DNA of 64,000 nt from Corynebacterium haematomassiliense (GTDB taxonomy: Bacteria > Actinomycetota > Actinomycetes > Mycobacteriales > Mycobacteriaceae), in the NCBI RefSeq assembly GCF_013978595.1, contig NZ_JACDTZ010000001.1, positions 1,178,001-1,242,000 of the forward strand. The letters run 5' to 3'. Positions within the stretch are counted from its first letter, which is position 1, and the number at the start of each line of letters is the position of its first letter. Of this stretch, positions 1-8,679 are shown in pieces. Made by a program: the position numbers and the translations under genes. The notes under the pieces were generated by a model. It did no database searches and was not told the origin of the DNA. It saw nothing but the letters and a program-made list of their open reading frames with translations.

Positions 1-590
1 TGGTCGATGATCCCGTACTCTACAGCCTCGGAGGCGGTGAGGATCTTGTCGCGGTCCGTGTCAATGCGGACCTGCTCCGACGTGCGGCCCGTGTGGTGCG
101 CGAGCGTGTCCTCCATGAGGCGGCGCATCCGCTCGATCTCCGCGGCCTGAATCTCCAGGTCGGACACCTGGCCCTGGGTGCCCTGGGTCGCCGGCTGGTG
201 GATCAGCACGCGCGAGTTCGGCAGCGCGGCGCGCTTGCCCGGCGCACCCGCGGCGAGGATCACCGCGGCGGCCGACGCGGCCTGGCCGAGGCAGACAGTC
301 TGCACATCCGGGCGGACGTACTGCATCGTGTCGTAGATAGCCATCAGCGCGGTAAACGAGCCGCCCGGGGAGTTGATGTACATGGTGATGTCGCGGTCCG
401 GGTCCTGGGACTCCAGCACCAGAAGCTGCGCCATAATGTCGTTCGCCGACGTGTCATCCACCTGGGTGCCCAGGAAGACGATGCGCTCTTCGAAGAGCTT
501 GCCGTACGGGTCGATCTGCTTCGTGCCGAAGCTCGTTTCCTCCAAAAACTGCGGCAGCACGTAGCGGGAGTTGGGCATCTGGAAAGTCAT
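1..590 (-). CDS. clpP2: ATP-dependent Clp protease proteolytic subunit 2 (partial)
   Basis: Serine peptidase subunit that forms the proteolytic chamber of the Clp protease with ClpP1 and is fed by ClpX or ClpC. The gene starts at ATG 590 and runs off the left edge, so the C-terminus is missing. Visible family motifs are the catalytic serine in GQAASAAA and the histidine in [12 protein letters not shown], after the oligomerisation segment MYINSPGGS. It lies 30 bp downstream of clpP1 on the same strand with a GGAG ribosome site, so the two form an operon. Actinobacteria carry this clpP1-clpP2 pair and need both subunits for an active protease; assignment as clpP2 rests on order and on the N-terminus [14 protein letters not shown]. 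Confidence 0.95.
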   Translation of the reverse strand, partial: MTFQMPNSRYVLPQFLEETSFGTKQIDPYGKLFEERIVFLGTQVDDTSANDIMAQLLVLESQDPDRDITMYINSPGGSFTALMAIYDTMQYVRPDVQTVCLGQAASAAAVILAAGAPGKRAALPNSRVLIHQPATQGTQGQVSDLEIQAAEIERMRRLMEDTLAHHTGRTSEQVRIDTDRDKILTASEAVEYGIID

Positions 591-620
591 AATGGGTGTC
601 TCCTTAATTCCTCGTGTGCC

Positions 621-1217
621 TTAGTTCTCGCCGATGGAGTGCTCGCCGGCCTGGGCCGCATTCTCAATGACGTGGTCCACAATGCCGTACTCCTTCGCCT
701 GCATAGCGTTGAACCAGCGGTCGCGGTCCGAATCCTTCGTGATCTGCTCAAAGGTCTGGCCCGTGTGCTCCGCGATGAGCTGCGCCATCTCGCGCTTCGT
801 CTCCGCGAACTGCTCCGCCTGAATAGCGATGTCGGCTGCCGTGCCGCCGACGCCCGCGGACGGCTGGTGCATCATAATCCGCGCGTGCGGCAGGGCGTAA
901 CGCTTGCCCTTCGTGCCGCCCGAGAGCAGGAACTGGCCCATCGACGCCGCCAGGCCCATGCCGTAGGTGGCGATGTCGCACGGGGAGTACTTCATCGTGT
1001 CGTAAATCGCCATACCGGCGGTGACGGAGCCGCCTGGCGAGTTGATGTAGAGGTTGATGTCGCGCGTCGGATCCTCCGCCGACAGCAGCAGAATCTGGGC
1101 GCAGAGCTTATTGGCGATCTCGTCGTCCACCTGCTGGCCCAGGAAAATAATGCGCTCCCGGAGGAGACGCTCATAAACGGAGTCTCCCAGGTTCATGCCT
1201 TGGGTCGGGGAAGTCAT
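621..1217 (-). CDS. clpP1: ATP-dependent Clp protease proteolytic subunit 1
   Basis: First gene of the clpP1-clpP2 operon; 198 residues, the usual length. Serine peptidase of family S14: catalytic Ser92 in GLAASMGQF, His117 in [11 protein letters not shown] and an Asp near 166 in KDSDRDRWF are all present. The start at ATG 1217 follows an AAAGGAG ribosome site; an internal ATG at 1196 (MNLGDS) is a possible alternative. It degrades proteins unfolded by Clp ATPases in the cytoplasm. A ClgR-like operator and a TAGGGT -10 candidate lie upstream, in line with ClgR control of clpP genes in corynebacteria. Confidence 0.96.
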   Translation of the reverse strand: MTSPTQGMNLGDSVYERLLRERIIFLGQQVDDEIANKLCAQILLLSAEDPTRDINLYINSPGGSVTAGMAIYDTMKYSPCDIATYGMGLAASMGQFLLSGGTKGKRYALPHARIMMHQPSAGVGGTAADIAIQAEQFAETKREMAQLIAEHTGQTFEQITKDSDRDRWFNAMQAKEYGIVDHVIENAAQAGEHSIGEN

Positions 1218-1288
1218 AACAGACGCTCCTTTGCTAGTTCATCCGGTAACGCCACTACCCTACTCGGGTGATTCTGTAACTCCGAGCC

Positions 1289-1306
1289 TGTTCGCTACCG
1301 GCGTAC
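1289..1306 (-). promoter_or_regulatory. ClgR-like operator upstream of clpP1P2
   Basis: The 18 bases match the published corynebacterial ClgR consensus (CGC-Y-N-A-N-R-GCG core with flanking A/T) at all but one or two fixed positions, depending on strand; the core reads CGCTACCGGCG. It lies about 70 bp upstream of the clpP1 start. A TAGGGT -10 candidate lies between it and the gene (minus strand, near 1258). ClgR is known to activate clpP1P2 and clpC in Corynebacterium; that this copy is bound is inferred. Confidence 0.4.
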
Positions 1307-1361
1307 GGGTCGGAAGTTTGGGGCCGGTTCGGACCGGTTTTGGGGTGGCCGGCGGCCGGTT

Positions 1362-1584
1362 CCTGACAGATTACGGCGGGCGTTTGCGGCGACCTGGGGC
1401 GATCGGGGCAGCCTGACAGATTCTGCCGCGAAGCGTCTTGGCGCGGGTGGTTGTGCGGGATAGTTCACCGGCGGATGAACCATCTTGCATCGGGGTCACG
1501 CGCGACCTGGGCCAAGTGAACTATTTGCCCGTCCAGTGCCTACAAGTTCACGAAACCGGCCCGGCCGAGTGAACAATCCTGCAG
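1362..1584. repeat. Cluster of short intergenic repeats between tig and clpP1
   Basis: The 420-bp gap between clpP1 and tig holds no convincing gene. It contains two exact copies of CCTGACAGATT (1362 and 1412) and about five copies, in both orientations, of a motif close to GTGAACNATYYYGC (rc 1455-1470, 1474-1489, rc near 1535-1550, 1515-1530, 1568-1582). A further GTGAACCATCCGC copy with a nearby CTGTCA lies at 56584-56606. They may be binding sites or remnants of an intergenic repeat family; function unknown. Confidence 0.5.
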
Positions 1585-1585
1585 G

Positions 1586-1625
1586 AATGACAAAAGCGGC
1601 CGGGGCACCAACGCGCCCCGGCCGC
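1586..1625 (-). terminator. Rho-independent terminator of tig
   Basis: An 11-bp perfect GC stem (GCGGCCGGGGC, 1596-1606, paired with 1615-1625) with an 8-nt loop lies just after the tig stop codon and is followed on the minus strand by TTTTG. Confidence 0.85.
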
Positions 1626-1637
1626 TAAGAGAACGGC

Positions 1638-2993
1638 TTAGTTCTCCTCGGACTCCTCAGCCTCGTCCTCTTCGATCTCGCCGAAGTACTCGTTCGGGTC
1701 GACCTTGTTGCCGGCCTCGTCCTCGACCTGGGTGCGGGAGATGGCGATGGCCAGAGCCTTGCCACGGCGCACGTCGGAGAACAGGTTGGCAATCTGGCCG
1801 GACTGCTGCAGCTGGGCCACGAACTGGTTCGGGTCCATGCCGTAGGACTGCGCGGTGAACAGGATGTGGTCGGTCAGCTCCTGCTGGGAGACCTCCGGCT
1901 GCTCCTGCTCGGCCACAGCGTCGAGGAACAGCTGGGTGCGCACGGACTCTTCGGCCTGCTCGCGGGACTGCTTGTCAAACTCCTCGCGGGTCGTGCCCTG
2001 CGCCTCGAGCAGCTGGGCGAACGCGTTCTCGTCGTGGGCCATCTGGCCCAGCAGCTGGTGGAGCTGGTTGTGCACCTGCTCGTCCACCACGGACTCCGGC
2101 AGGGCGAACGTGGACTCTGCCAGGGCGACCTTGAGCACCTCGTCGCGGATGTCCGCGGCCTGCTTGGCCTTGGCGTTCTCCTCAACCTGCTCGCGGGTGG
2201 AGTTGCGCAGCTCCTCGACGGTGTCGAACTCGGACGCCATCTGCGCGAAGTCGTCGTCGAGCTCCGGCAGCTTGCGCTCCTTGGTCTGCTGGACGGTGAC
2301 CTTCACGGTGGCCTTCTCGCCCTTGTGCTCGCCGTACTGGATCTCGGACTCGAACTCTGCGTCCTCGCCGGTTTTCAGACCGCGCAGCGCGGTGTCCAGG
2401 CCCTTCATCAGGTCGTCGGCGCCGACGCGGTAGGTCAGGCCCTCGGCGGAAGCATCGTCGAGCTTCTCGCCGTCGACGGTGGCCTCGAGGTCGATGATGG
2501 CGTAGTCGTCGGTCTTCAGCTTGCGCTTGGTGTCCTTGAGCTCACCAAAGCGTTCACGGAGGGTGTCCAGCTCGGCGTCGACTGCTTCGTCGTCAAGCTT
2601 GAGCTCCGGAACCTTCACGGAGATCTTGGAGAAGTCCGGCACCTCGATCTCCGGGCGCACGTCGACCTCGGCGGTGAACTCGACGACGTCGTTGTCCTCG
2701 ATCTTGGTGATCTCGATCTCCGGCTGGCCGAGCGGGTTGATCTCGTTTTCCGCCAGGGCCTGCTCGTAGCGGGTCGGCAGCATGTCGTTGACGACCTGCT
2801 CCAGGATCGGGCCGCGGCCGAAGCGAGCGTCGATGAGCTGGCGCGGAGCCTTGCCACGACGGAAGCCCGGGATGTTGACCTGCTGGGCGATGGCCTTGTA
2901 GGCCTGGTCAATTTCCTTGCCCAGCTCGTCGAACGGCACGCTGACGTTGAGCTTCACGCGGGTGTCGCTGAGCTTGTCGACGGAAGTCTTCAC
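1638..2993 (-). CDS. tig: Trigger factor, ribosome-associated chaperone and prolyl isomerase
   Basis: Binds the ribosome exit tunnel and shields nascent chains. The 451 residues contain the N-terminal ribosome-binding domain with the signature GFRRGKAP near residues 44-51, the central FKBP-type isomerase domain (about 160-250) and the helical C-terminal domain, ending in a very acidic tail ([13 protein letters not shown]) that is common in actinobacterial trigger factors. The start is GTG 2993 behind an AGGAGA ribosome site. It stands upstream of clpP1P2 in the usual tig-clpP order, but a strong terminator and a 420-bp gap separate them, so they are probably transcribed independently. Confidence 0.97.
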   Translation of the reverse strand: MKTSVDKLSDTRVKLNVSVPFDELGKEIDQAYKAIAQQVNIPGFRRGKAPRQLIDARFGRGPILEQVVNDMLPTRYEQALAENEINPLGQPEIEITKIEDNDVVEFTAEVDVRPEIEVPDFSKISVKVPELKLDDEAVDAELDTLRERFGELKDTKRKLKTDDYAIIDLEATVDGEKLDDASAEGLTYRVGADDLMKGLDTALRGLKTGEDAEFESEIQYGEHKGEKATVKVTVQQTKERKLPELDDDFAQMASEFDTVEELRNSTREQVEENAKAKQAADIRDEVLKVALAESTFALPESVVDEQVHNQLHQLLGQMAHDENAFAQLLEAQGTTREEFDKQSREQAEESVRTQLFLDAVAEQEQPEVSQQELTDHILFTAQSYGMDPNQFVAQLQQSGQIANLFSDVRRGKALAIAISRTQVEDEAGNKVDPNEYFGEIEEDEAEESEEN

Positions 2994-3043
2994 GGATTTC
3001 TCCTGTACTAGATCGAAACAACGTTTGTCAGATGTTTATATGT

Positions 3044-3072
3044 GGCGGGCCCGCGGAAATCACGGGCCCGCC
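3044..3072 (-). terminator. Probable terminator downstream of tRNA-Pro
   Basis: A 10-bp perfect GC stem (GGCGGGCCCG, 3044-3053, paired with 3063-3072) around a 9-nt loop lies 1 nt past the tRNA CCA end. It lacks a T-run on the minus strand, so termination is inferred. Confidence 0.5.
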
Positions 3073-3073
3073 T

Positions 3074-3150
3074 TGGTCGGGGCGACAGGATTTGAACCTG
3101 CGACCCCCTGCTCCCAAAGCAGGTGCGCTACCAAGCTGCGCCACGCCCCG
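3074..3150 (-). tRNA. tRNA-Pro (anticodon TGG)
   Basis: Cloverleaf on the minus strand: acceptor CGGGGCG paired with CGCCCCG, anticodon stem CCTGC/GCAGG around TTTGGGA, T-arm GGTTCAAATCC, and an encoded CCA 3' end. 77 nt including CCA. Confidence 0.96.
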
Positions 3151-3250
3151 TTGCGGTAAAACCGCACGGTATGAACCACATTCGTTGAACGTGTGTAGTT
3201 CAGGACAGTCATTGTAGCGGTGCTTCAATCACCGTCCGCATTGAGGGCAC

Positions 3251-3282
3251 AAAAACACCGGCCCCGCAACCGGAACCGGTGT
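3251..3282 (-). terminator. Terminator downstream of tRNA-Gly
   Basis: The 7-bp stem ACACCGG/CCGGTGT (3255-3261 with 3276-3282) is followed on the minus strand by TTTTT and lies just after the tRNA-Gly gene. Confidence 0.6.
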
Positions 3283-3288
3283 CTTGTG

Positions 3289-3363
3289 TGGAGGGAATGA
3301 CGGGAATCGAACCCGCGTCTTCAGCTTGGAAGGCTGAGGTATTAGCCACTATACGACATTCCC
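3289..3363 (-). tRNA. tRNA-Gly (anticodon TCC)
   Basis: Minus-strand cloverleaf: acceptor GGGAATG/CATTCCC, anticodon loop CTTCCAA giving TCC, T-arm GGTTCGATTCC, encoded CCA end. 75 nt including CCA. Confidence 0.96.
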
Positions 3364-3448
3364 AGGCGCCGAAATCTGCAGCGCTGTGCGGAACTTTAGC
3401 GCAGGCGTATGCGTTGAACCAAACACGAACGAAATTTTAGGAGGAGTC

Positions 3449-4246
3449 ATGTTCACCCTGTTGCTCATTTTCTTGATGGTCGGCGCGTTGGTGATGTTGC
3501 CGAGCATGAGCGGGCAGCGGCAGATGCCCCAGTCGCGGCGCCAGGTGGCAAGGCAGCAGCAGCTGTCTTTCGACGACGCGTACGCCGACGCCAAACGGTG
3601 GACCGACCGTTTGGGCTCGCAGGTGCTGAACCTCTCCGGCAACGACACCGCCTCCCAGCAGGCGATGGCCGACGCCTCCGAGCGCTTCAACGCGGCATCC
3701 GCCGGGCTGAGCGAGGCACGCTCCGTCAAGCAGGCGATGCTCGCGCGCGAGTCCGCGCTGGAGGGCCTGCACTACGTCAACGCGGCCCGCGAGATCATGG
3801 GGCTTCCCGCCGGCCCGCAGCTGCCGGAGCTGGAGGGCCAGCGCCAGGCAGGTCGTGTGACCGAGCAGCGCACCGTCACGCAGGAGGACGGCACGCCGGT
3901 CATGGCGTCGCCGCACGCCACCGCGCAGACGCCGCACTACTACCCCGGCGGCGCCGTCGCGGGCCGCCCGGTGCCGGCCGGCTGGTACTCCACCGCGTGG
4001 TGGGGCCCGGCGATGATGACCGGCGTGTGGGCCGCAAGCTCCATGATGTTCTACTCCGCGATGTTCGCGGGGATGTCCGGCGTGGCGTCTGCAGAGGCGT
4101 TTGAGGCCGGCGGGCTTGGCGACGGCATGGACGGCGCCGGCGAGATGGGTGACATGGGTGACATGGGCGATGCCGGCGGCGACTTCGGGGGCTTCGGCGG
4201 GTTCGGCGACGGCGGCGGCTTCGACTTCGGGGGATTCGACTTTTAG
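3449..4246 (+). CDS. Membrane-anchored protein with Gly/Asp-rich C-terminus, function unknown
   Basis: 265 residues. The start at ATG 3449 is chosen because an exact AGGAGG-type site sits 5-7 nt before it; an upstream in-frame ATG at 3386 has none and overlaps the divergent tRNA region. The protein begins with a hydrophobic segment (MFTLLLIFLMVGALVMLP), then a charged helical, probably coiled region (residues 25-120), a Pro/His/Tyr-rich stretch, a second hydrophobic segment (WWGPAMMTGVWAASSMMFYSAMF) and a tail of Gly, Asp, Met and Phe (GEMGDMGDMG, GGFDFGGFDF). I do not recognise a domain. It lies just upstream of etfBA in the same direction, but with a gap, so a shared role is uncertain. Confidence 0.75.
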   Translation: MFTLLLIFLMVGALVMLPSMSGQRQMPQSRRQVARQQQLSFDDAYADAKRWTDRLGSQVLNLSGNDTASQQAMADASERFNAASAGLSEARSVKQAMLARESALEGLHYVNAAREIMGLPAGPQLPELEGQRQAGRVTEQRTVTQEDGTPVMASPHATAQTPHYYPGGAVAGRPVPAGWYSTAWWGPAMMTGVWAASSMMFYSAMFAGMSGVASAEAFEAGGLGDGMDGAGEMGDMGDMGDAGGDFGGFGGFGDGGGFDFGGFDF

Positions 4247-4306
4247 CCGTGCGTTACACTGCACAGCGATCGCGAACCCCAGAGAGCTCAAGAGCAAGGA
4301 GTGGCC

Positions 4307-5080
4307 GTGCGCATTGCTGTGCTGCTGAAAGAAGTGCCGGACACGTACAGTGACCGCGAAATGAACCTGGAGACGGGTTTGACGGACCGCTCCGGCGACG
4401 TCGTCGCCGACGAGGTCAGCGAGCGCGCCGTCGAGGCCGCGCTGCGCATCGCCGAAGCCGGCGAAAACATCGAGGTCGAGATCTTAAGCGTCGGCCCGGA
4501 GTCCTCCGCCGATTCGGTGCGCCGCGGCATCGCCATGGGCGCGAGCGAGGCCTACATCGTCTCGGACGACGCGCTCACCGGCGCGGATGCGACGTTGACT
4601 GGTGAGGTGTTGGCGAAGCTCGTCGAGAAGCAGGGCTACGACCTCGTCATCGCGGGCGCCGAATCGTCCGACGGCGGCACCGGTGTCATCGCCCCCTTCA
4701 TGGCCGAGCTGTTGGACTGGCCGGTGCTGACCAACCTCACCGAGCTCACGCTCGACGGCGGGACCGTGCGCGCCACCCAGGCCTCCGACGCCGCCACCGC
4801 CCAGCTCGAAGCGCAGCTGCCGGCCGTGGTGTCCGTCGCCGACGAATTCGCGGACCCGCGCTACCCCAACTTTAAGGGTCTGATGGCCGCGAAGAAGAAG
4901 GAACTGCGCACCGTCACCCTCGCCGAGCTCCGCGTGGACCCGGCGGACTTCACGCACCCGCGCGCCATCATGACCAGCATCGAGCGCCGCCCGGAGCGCG
5001 AGCGCGGCGAGATCATCGACGCGAGCTCCACCGCCGCGGCCCGCCTGGTGGACTTCCTCGAATCCAAGAACCTCATTTAA
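4307..5080 (+). CDS. etfB: Electron transfer flavoprotein subunit beta
   Basis: Beta subunit of the ETF heterodimer, which takes electrons from acyl-CoA and related dehydrogenases; it binds the AMP moiety. The N-terminus MRIAVLLKEVPDTYS, the region SVGPESSADSVRRGIAMGA and the C-terminal RYPNFKGLMAAKKKE are typical of the family, and 257 residues is the normal length. GTG 4307 is preferred because AAGGAG ends 5 nt before it; GTG 4301 is in frame but overlaps that site. etfA follows after 9 bp, so the two are co-transcribed. Confidence 0.94.
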   Translation: MRIAVLLKEVPDTYSDREMNLETGLTDRSGDVVADEVSERAVEAALRIAEAGENIEVEILSVGPESSADSVRRGIAMGASEAYIVSDDALTGADATLTGEVLAKLVEKQGYDLVIAGAESSDGGTGVIAPFMAELLDWPVLTNLTELTLDGGTVRATQASDAATAQLEAQLPAVVSVADEFADPRYPNFKGLMAAKKKELRTVTLAELRVDPADFTHPRAIMTSIERRPERERGEIIDASSTAAARLVDFLESKNLI

Positions 5081-5089
5081 GGAGCAGCC

Positions 5090-6019
5090 ATGACCCAGAT
5101 TCTTGTTGTCCCGGACCGCTCCTTCGACGGCTCGGTCAGCCCCGTTGCGGCCGAGCTCATCGGCGCCGCGTCCGCCATCGGCACCCCGGTGGTGCTGGCG
5201 CAGGACACCGCGCACGCAGAGGAGCTGGGTGCGCTCGGCGCCGCGGTGGTGCTGGTGTCCAACGCCCCGCTTATCGACGCAGCTGCCGCCGCGTTCGACG
5301 ACCTCTTCCCTGCCGCCGTCCTGTTCGCCCACACCGTGCGCGGGCGCGAAGCCGCCGGCCGGTTCGCCGCACGCACAGGCAAGGCGCTGCTCACCGACGC
5401 GGTGTCTGTGAGCCGCGACGACCAGGGCATCGTCACCGAGCACCAGAACTTCGGCGGGGTCTACACCGCTTCTGCCGCTGCGACGCACTCCGCGCCGGTG
5501 ATTACTCTGCGCAAGGGTGCGGTGGAAACGCGTACCGAGGCGGCCACGCCTGAGGTGCGCGAGTTGGAGGTGGCGCCGTCGGGACGTCGAGAGGCAGAAG
5601 TGCTCTCCGTGACTCCTGTGGAGCGCACCTCCGACCGCCCCGACCTGCTCACCGCCGACAAGGTGGTCGCAGGCGGCGTGTCCTTGGGCGACGAGGACAT
5701 GTTCGAAGACCTCGTCGGCGGACTTGCCGACGCGTTGGGTGCCGCCGTCGGCGCCACCCGCTCCGCCGTCGACGAAGGCCAGGTGCCCTACGAGGCGCAG
5801 ATCGGCCAAACCGGTGTGATGGTCAGCCCGAAGCTCTACATCGGCGTCGGCATCTCCGGCGCGGTGCAGCACCTGGTGGGCATGCAGACTGCCGACACCA
5901 TCGTGGCGATCAACTCCGACGAGGACGCCCCGATCTTCGACATCGCCGACTTCGGCATCATCGGCGACCTGTTCGACCTGGTGCCGGACATCATCTCCGA
6001 GATCGAGGCGCGTAAGTAA
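5090..6019 (+). CDS. etfA: Electron transfer flavoprotein subunit alpha
   Basis: FAD-binding partner of EtfB. The C-terminal FAD domain is clear: YIGVGISGAVQHLVGMQ followed by ADTIVAINSDEDAPIFDIAD and the closing GIIGDLFDLVPDI. 309 residues, slightly shorter than the typical 315-325. GGAGCAGCC ribosome site before ATG 5090. Its stop codon overlaps the ATG of the next gene (TAATG), so the downstream membrane protein is translationally coupled. Confidence 0.95.
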   Translation: MTQILVVPDRSFDGSVSPVAAELIGAASAIGTPVVLAQDTAHAEELGALGAAVVLVSNAPLIDAAAAAFDDLFPAAVLFAHTVRGREAAGRFAARTGKALLTDAVSVSRDDQGIVTEHQNFGGVYTASAAATHSAPVITLRKGAVETRTEAATPEVRELEVAPSGRREAEVLSVTPVERTSDRPDLLTADKVVAGGVSLGDEDMFEDLVGGLADALGAAVGATRSAVDEGQVPYEAQIGQTGVMVSPKLYIGVGISGAVQHLVGMQTADTIVAINSDEDAPIFDIADFGIIGDLFDLVPDIISEIEARK

Positions 6020-7428
6020 TGCAGGTAGAACTCCGCCGAGGACTGCCCCGCGTGCCGGGCGGCGAGCCGTGGCCGCCGGCCGGCACCGTCGACGTCGCCG
6101 ACGCGCCGACCGAGGACACTGCGGCTGACGTTGCACCCGTTGCCGACGCGGCCGAGACCGCAGAGGTGGCGCTGCGCCGCGGCCTGCCGCGCGTGCCGGG
6201 CGGCGAGCCGTGGCCGCCGGCCGGGTCGGTGCGCGTCGCGGTGCCCGCTGCCGCTGGTGCTTCCGCCGCGGCCGCCGACGTTGCCGACGTTGCCGAGCCG
6301 GCGCACACCGTCGAGGTGCCGCTGCGCCAGGGCCTGCCCCGCGTCGAGGGCGGCGAACCGTGGCCGCCCGCCGGCACCGTGCGCGTCGCCGCGCCGGAGC
6401 CGGAAGCCGAGCCGGAGCCACAGCCCGAGACCGCGGCGCCTGTGGCGGCGACGGTGGTGGACGATGCTGTCGCCAAGACGGCCCCCGAGCCAGCCCCGAA
6501 ACCGGCTCCGAAACCAGCCCCGCAGCCGGCACCCGCGTCGGCGACGGCGGGGAAACCGGAGGGCGTCGTAAGGCAATGGCTCCCATGGGCGATCGGTGCG
6601 CTGCTGCTGCTCGCCGCGGCCGTGTTCGGCGCGCGCTGGTACGTGGGCACCGAGGCCGGCGCCGACTTCATCGCCCGCTACAACGGCATCCAGCCGCTGC
6701 CGGACAACGCCCCCACCGGGCTGCCCGGCTGGCTGAACTGGGCGCACTTCTTCAACATGTTCCTGATGGCGCTGATCATCAAAACAGGCATTGACGTGCG
6801 CCGCGAGAAACGCCCCGCCGCCTACTGGCAGCCGAAGAAGGGCGGCAAAAAGATCTCGGTGACGCTCTGGCTGCACCAGCTTCTCGACGTCGCGTGGGTC
6901 GTCCTCGGCGTGGTGTTCTTCGTGCTTCTGTTCACCACCGGCCAATGGATGCGCATCGTGCCCACCAGCTGGGACGCGATCCCGCACGCGGTGTCGGCGG
7001 GCCTGCAGTACCTGTCGCTGGACTGGCCGACGGAAAACCCCTGGCTGTACTACAACGCGCTGCAGGAGCTGTCGTACTTCGTCACCGTGTTTATCGCCTC
7101 GCCGCTGGCCATCGTGTCTGGTTTCCGCATGAGCAGCATGTGGCCGGCGTCGTGGAAGGCGGTGCCGGTGTCGTGGGCGCGCGCGGTGCACTTCCCCACC
7201 ATGATTTACTTCGTGGCGTTTGTGGTGGTGCACGTGTTCCTCGTGCTCACCACCGGCCTGCGCGGCAACATGAACGCGATGTTCGCCGCGCGCGAGGACG
7301 CCACCAGCTGGATCGGTGTGGTGTTGTTCCTGGTCGCGGCGGGTGTGACGGCGTTGGGCTGGTTCTTCGCGCGCGCCTCGGTGGTCGCGCCTGTGGCGGG
7401 CAAGACCGGCAAGGTGTCCAAGCGCTAA
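6019..7428 (+). CDS. Cytochrome b/b6-like membrane protein with three GLPRV-GGEPWPP repeats
   Basis: 469 residues. The N-terminal ~180 residues are Ala/Pro-rich and contain three copies of a motif: LRRGLPRVPGGEPWPPAG at residues 3-20 and about 52-69, and LRQGLPRVEGGEPWPPAG at about 103-120. A Pro-rich linker follows, then five or so membrane segments from residue 190 onward with several histidines in or near them (for example NWAHFFNMFLMALI, LHQLLDVAWVVLG, HFPTMIYFVAFVVVHVF), a pattern suggesting a di-heme cytochrome b561/b6-type core. The start overlaps the etfA stop. I infer a membrane redox partner or quinone link for ETF, with the repeats as a possible docking motif. The heme ligands are not proven. 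Confidence 0.75.
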   Translation: MQVELRRGLPRVPGGEPWPPAGTVDVADAPTEDTAADVAPVADAAETAEVALRRGLPRVPGGEPWPPAGSVRVAVPAAAGASAAAADVADVAEPAHTVEVPLRQGLPRVEGGEPWPPAGTVRVAAPEPEAEPEPQPETAAPVAATVVDDAVAKTAPEPAPKPAPKPAPQPAPASATAGKPEGVVRQWLPWAIGALLLLAAAVFGARWYVGTEAGADFIARYNGIQPLPDNAPTGLPGWLNWAHFFNMFLMALIIKTGIDVRREKRPAAYWQPKKGGKKISVTLWLHQLLDVAWVVLGVVFFVLLFTTGQWMRIVPTSWDAIPHAVSAGLQYLSLDWPTENPWLYYNALQELSYFVTVFIASPLAIVSGFRMSSMWPASWKAVPVSWARAVHFPTMIYFVAFVVVHVFLVLTTGLRGNMNAMFAAREDATSWIGVVLFLVAAGVTALGWFFARASVVAPVAGKTGKVSKR

Positions 7429-7445
7429 AACTTTGCAACGTATAC

Positions 7446-7475
7446 CGCGGTGGCGTGCTTGCGCCACCGCGTTTT
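7446..7475 (+). terminator. Terminator of the etfBA operon
   Basis: Perfect 10-bp stem CGCGGTGGCG/CGCCACCGCG with a 6-nt loop, followed by TTTT, 18 bp after the membrane protein stop codon. Confidence 0.85.
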
Positions 7476-7583
7476 GCGTTTCTGTGGACAACTGTGTTGC
7501 GGCGTCAACAACCGGCGGGGGTTATCCACAGATTTTGATTTGGGTCTTGTTTGGTGTTGTGTGGCCGCCATAGCTTTCAGGCC

Positions 7584-8621
7584 ATGAACTTCACCGACTT
7601 TGTTTCCGCAGGCGTTTCCGTCCTCGCCGACTTCGACCGCGATGTAGCCATGGCCGCCGGCCTGTCGTCTGGCCGGGTCCGCGACTTGGCGCGGGTGCAC
7701 CACACCTACTTTGGTCCGACCCAATTCACCCGCAAACAACGCGACGCACTCGAAGCAGCGCACGGTCTGCCGGTCGACCAGCTCGTGCACATCGAGAAAA
7801 AACTCCTCGCCGTCGAAGGCGCCGCCGAACGCTGGCGCATCCGACTCGACCTGGTGCGCCACCGCGGCTCCTACCGGGCGTTGACCAAGCGGATCAAACG
7901 GCTGATCAAACAACCCGTCAAACCCGCCCCACCCTCGTGCAAGTTTTCCCGCTCCAAGGCCGGCATGCGCACCATGATCCTCACCTACAACGAGCGCGAC
8001 CTCGCCGATCTTGAGCACCTGCTGCGCAAACTCATCGACGCAGACGACCCCGCCGCCGCCCAAATGGCCCACACCCTTATCGGGATCCTGCGCGACGGCA
8101 AAGGCATACCGAAGGCGAACTTCCGGCCGATCATCCTGGTGCCGATCGCCGACTGGGCCCGCATCCAATCAGGCCACGCCGACGAAGTCACGTTGATCTG
8201 CACCGACGGCACCACCATGACCGGTGCCGAGTACATGGAGCACGAATTCGGCGACATACTCGAAGTCGCCGCGTTCCACCCCCAAGAAGGCCCGGTCAAC
8301 CTGTACTACGCCGAGCGCTGCGCCAACGCGAAGCAGAAGGTCATGTCGAAGCTGCTCTGCCCGGCCTGCGCGTTTCCCGACTGCAAACACTCGGCAGAGA
8401 CCACCCAAACCCACCACATCAACGCGTGGCGCTACGGGGGAATGACCAACATGGACAACCTCGCCGAACTGTGCCCCTTCCACAACGGGGTCAACGCCGA
8501 CAACAGGCAAGGCCCGTTCGGCTACATCGACAACCCCAACGCCCGCATCCACTGGGTCGCACCCAACGGCACACGCGTCCCCATGACCACCCCGGGCGCG
8601 ATGGAGCTGCTCTTCGACTAA
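7584..8621 (+). CDS. HNH endonuclease-family protein
   Basis: 345 residues. The C-terminus holds an HNH motif: a Cys pair (LLCPACAFPDCKHS), HHINAWRYGG, NLAELCPFHN. The helical N-terminus resembles the DUF222 / 13E12-type proteins common as multi-copy genes in actinobacteria. ATG 7584 is chosen over an upstream GTG at 7551 because the alternative adds only a non-conserved leader. The cellular target is unknown; such genes may belong to mobile elements. No partner gene of a restriction or defence system is adjacent. Confidence 0.8.
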   Translation: MNFTDFVSAGVSVLADFDRDVAMAAGLSSGRVRDLARVHHTYFGPTQFTRKQRDALEAAHGLPVDQLVHIEKKLLAVEGAAERWRIRLDLVRHRGSYRALTKRIKRLIKQPVKPAPPSCKFSRSKAGMRTMILTYNERDLADLEHLLRKLIDADDPAAAQMAHTLIGILRDGKGIPKANFRPIILVPIADWARIQSGHADEVTLICTDGTTMTGAEYMEHEFGDILEVAAFHPQEGPVNLYYAERCANAKQKVMSKLLCPACAFPDCKHSAETTQTHHINAWRYGGMTNMDNLAELCPFHNGVNADNRQGPFGYIDNPNARIHWVAPNGTRVPMTTPGAMELLFD

Positions 8622-8630
8622 CCACACACC

Positions 8631-8654
8631 GAAAACCCGCCCCGAAAGGGCGGG
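8631..8654 (-). terminator. Terminator of the leftward glycosyltransferase operon
   Basis: Stem CCCGCCC/GGGCGGG (8636-8642 with 8648-8654) followed on the minus strand by TTTTC, 25 bp past the stop of the N-formylglutamate amidohydrolase-like gene; may also serve the convergent HNH gene. Confidence 0.7.
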
Positions 8655-8679
8655 CACATCGGCATGCCCAAAAACGGCG

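Noticed and set aside
1866-3011. 381-codon plus-strand frame over tig
   Set aside because: Leu/Val-rich antisense shadow of the trigger factor.
4484-7491. Two long minus-strand frames over etfBA and the membrane protein
   Set aside because: Composition of His, Arg and Gly typical of antisense frames in GC-rich DNA; no start signals.
7584-8621. A restriction or defence system around the HNH protein
   Set aside because: No methyltransferase, helicase or other partner is adjacent; such HNH proteins are common singletons in actinobacteria.
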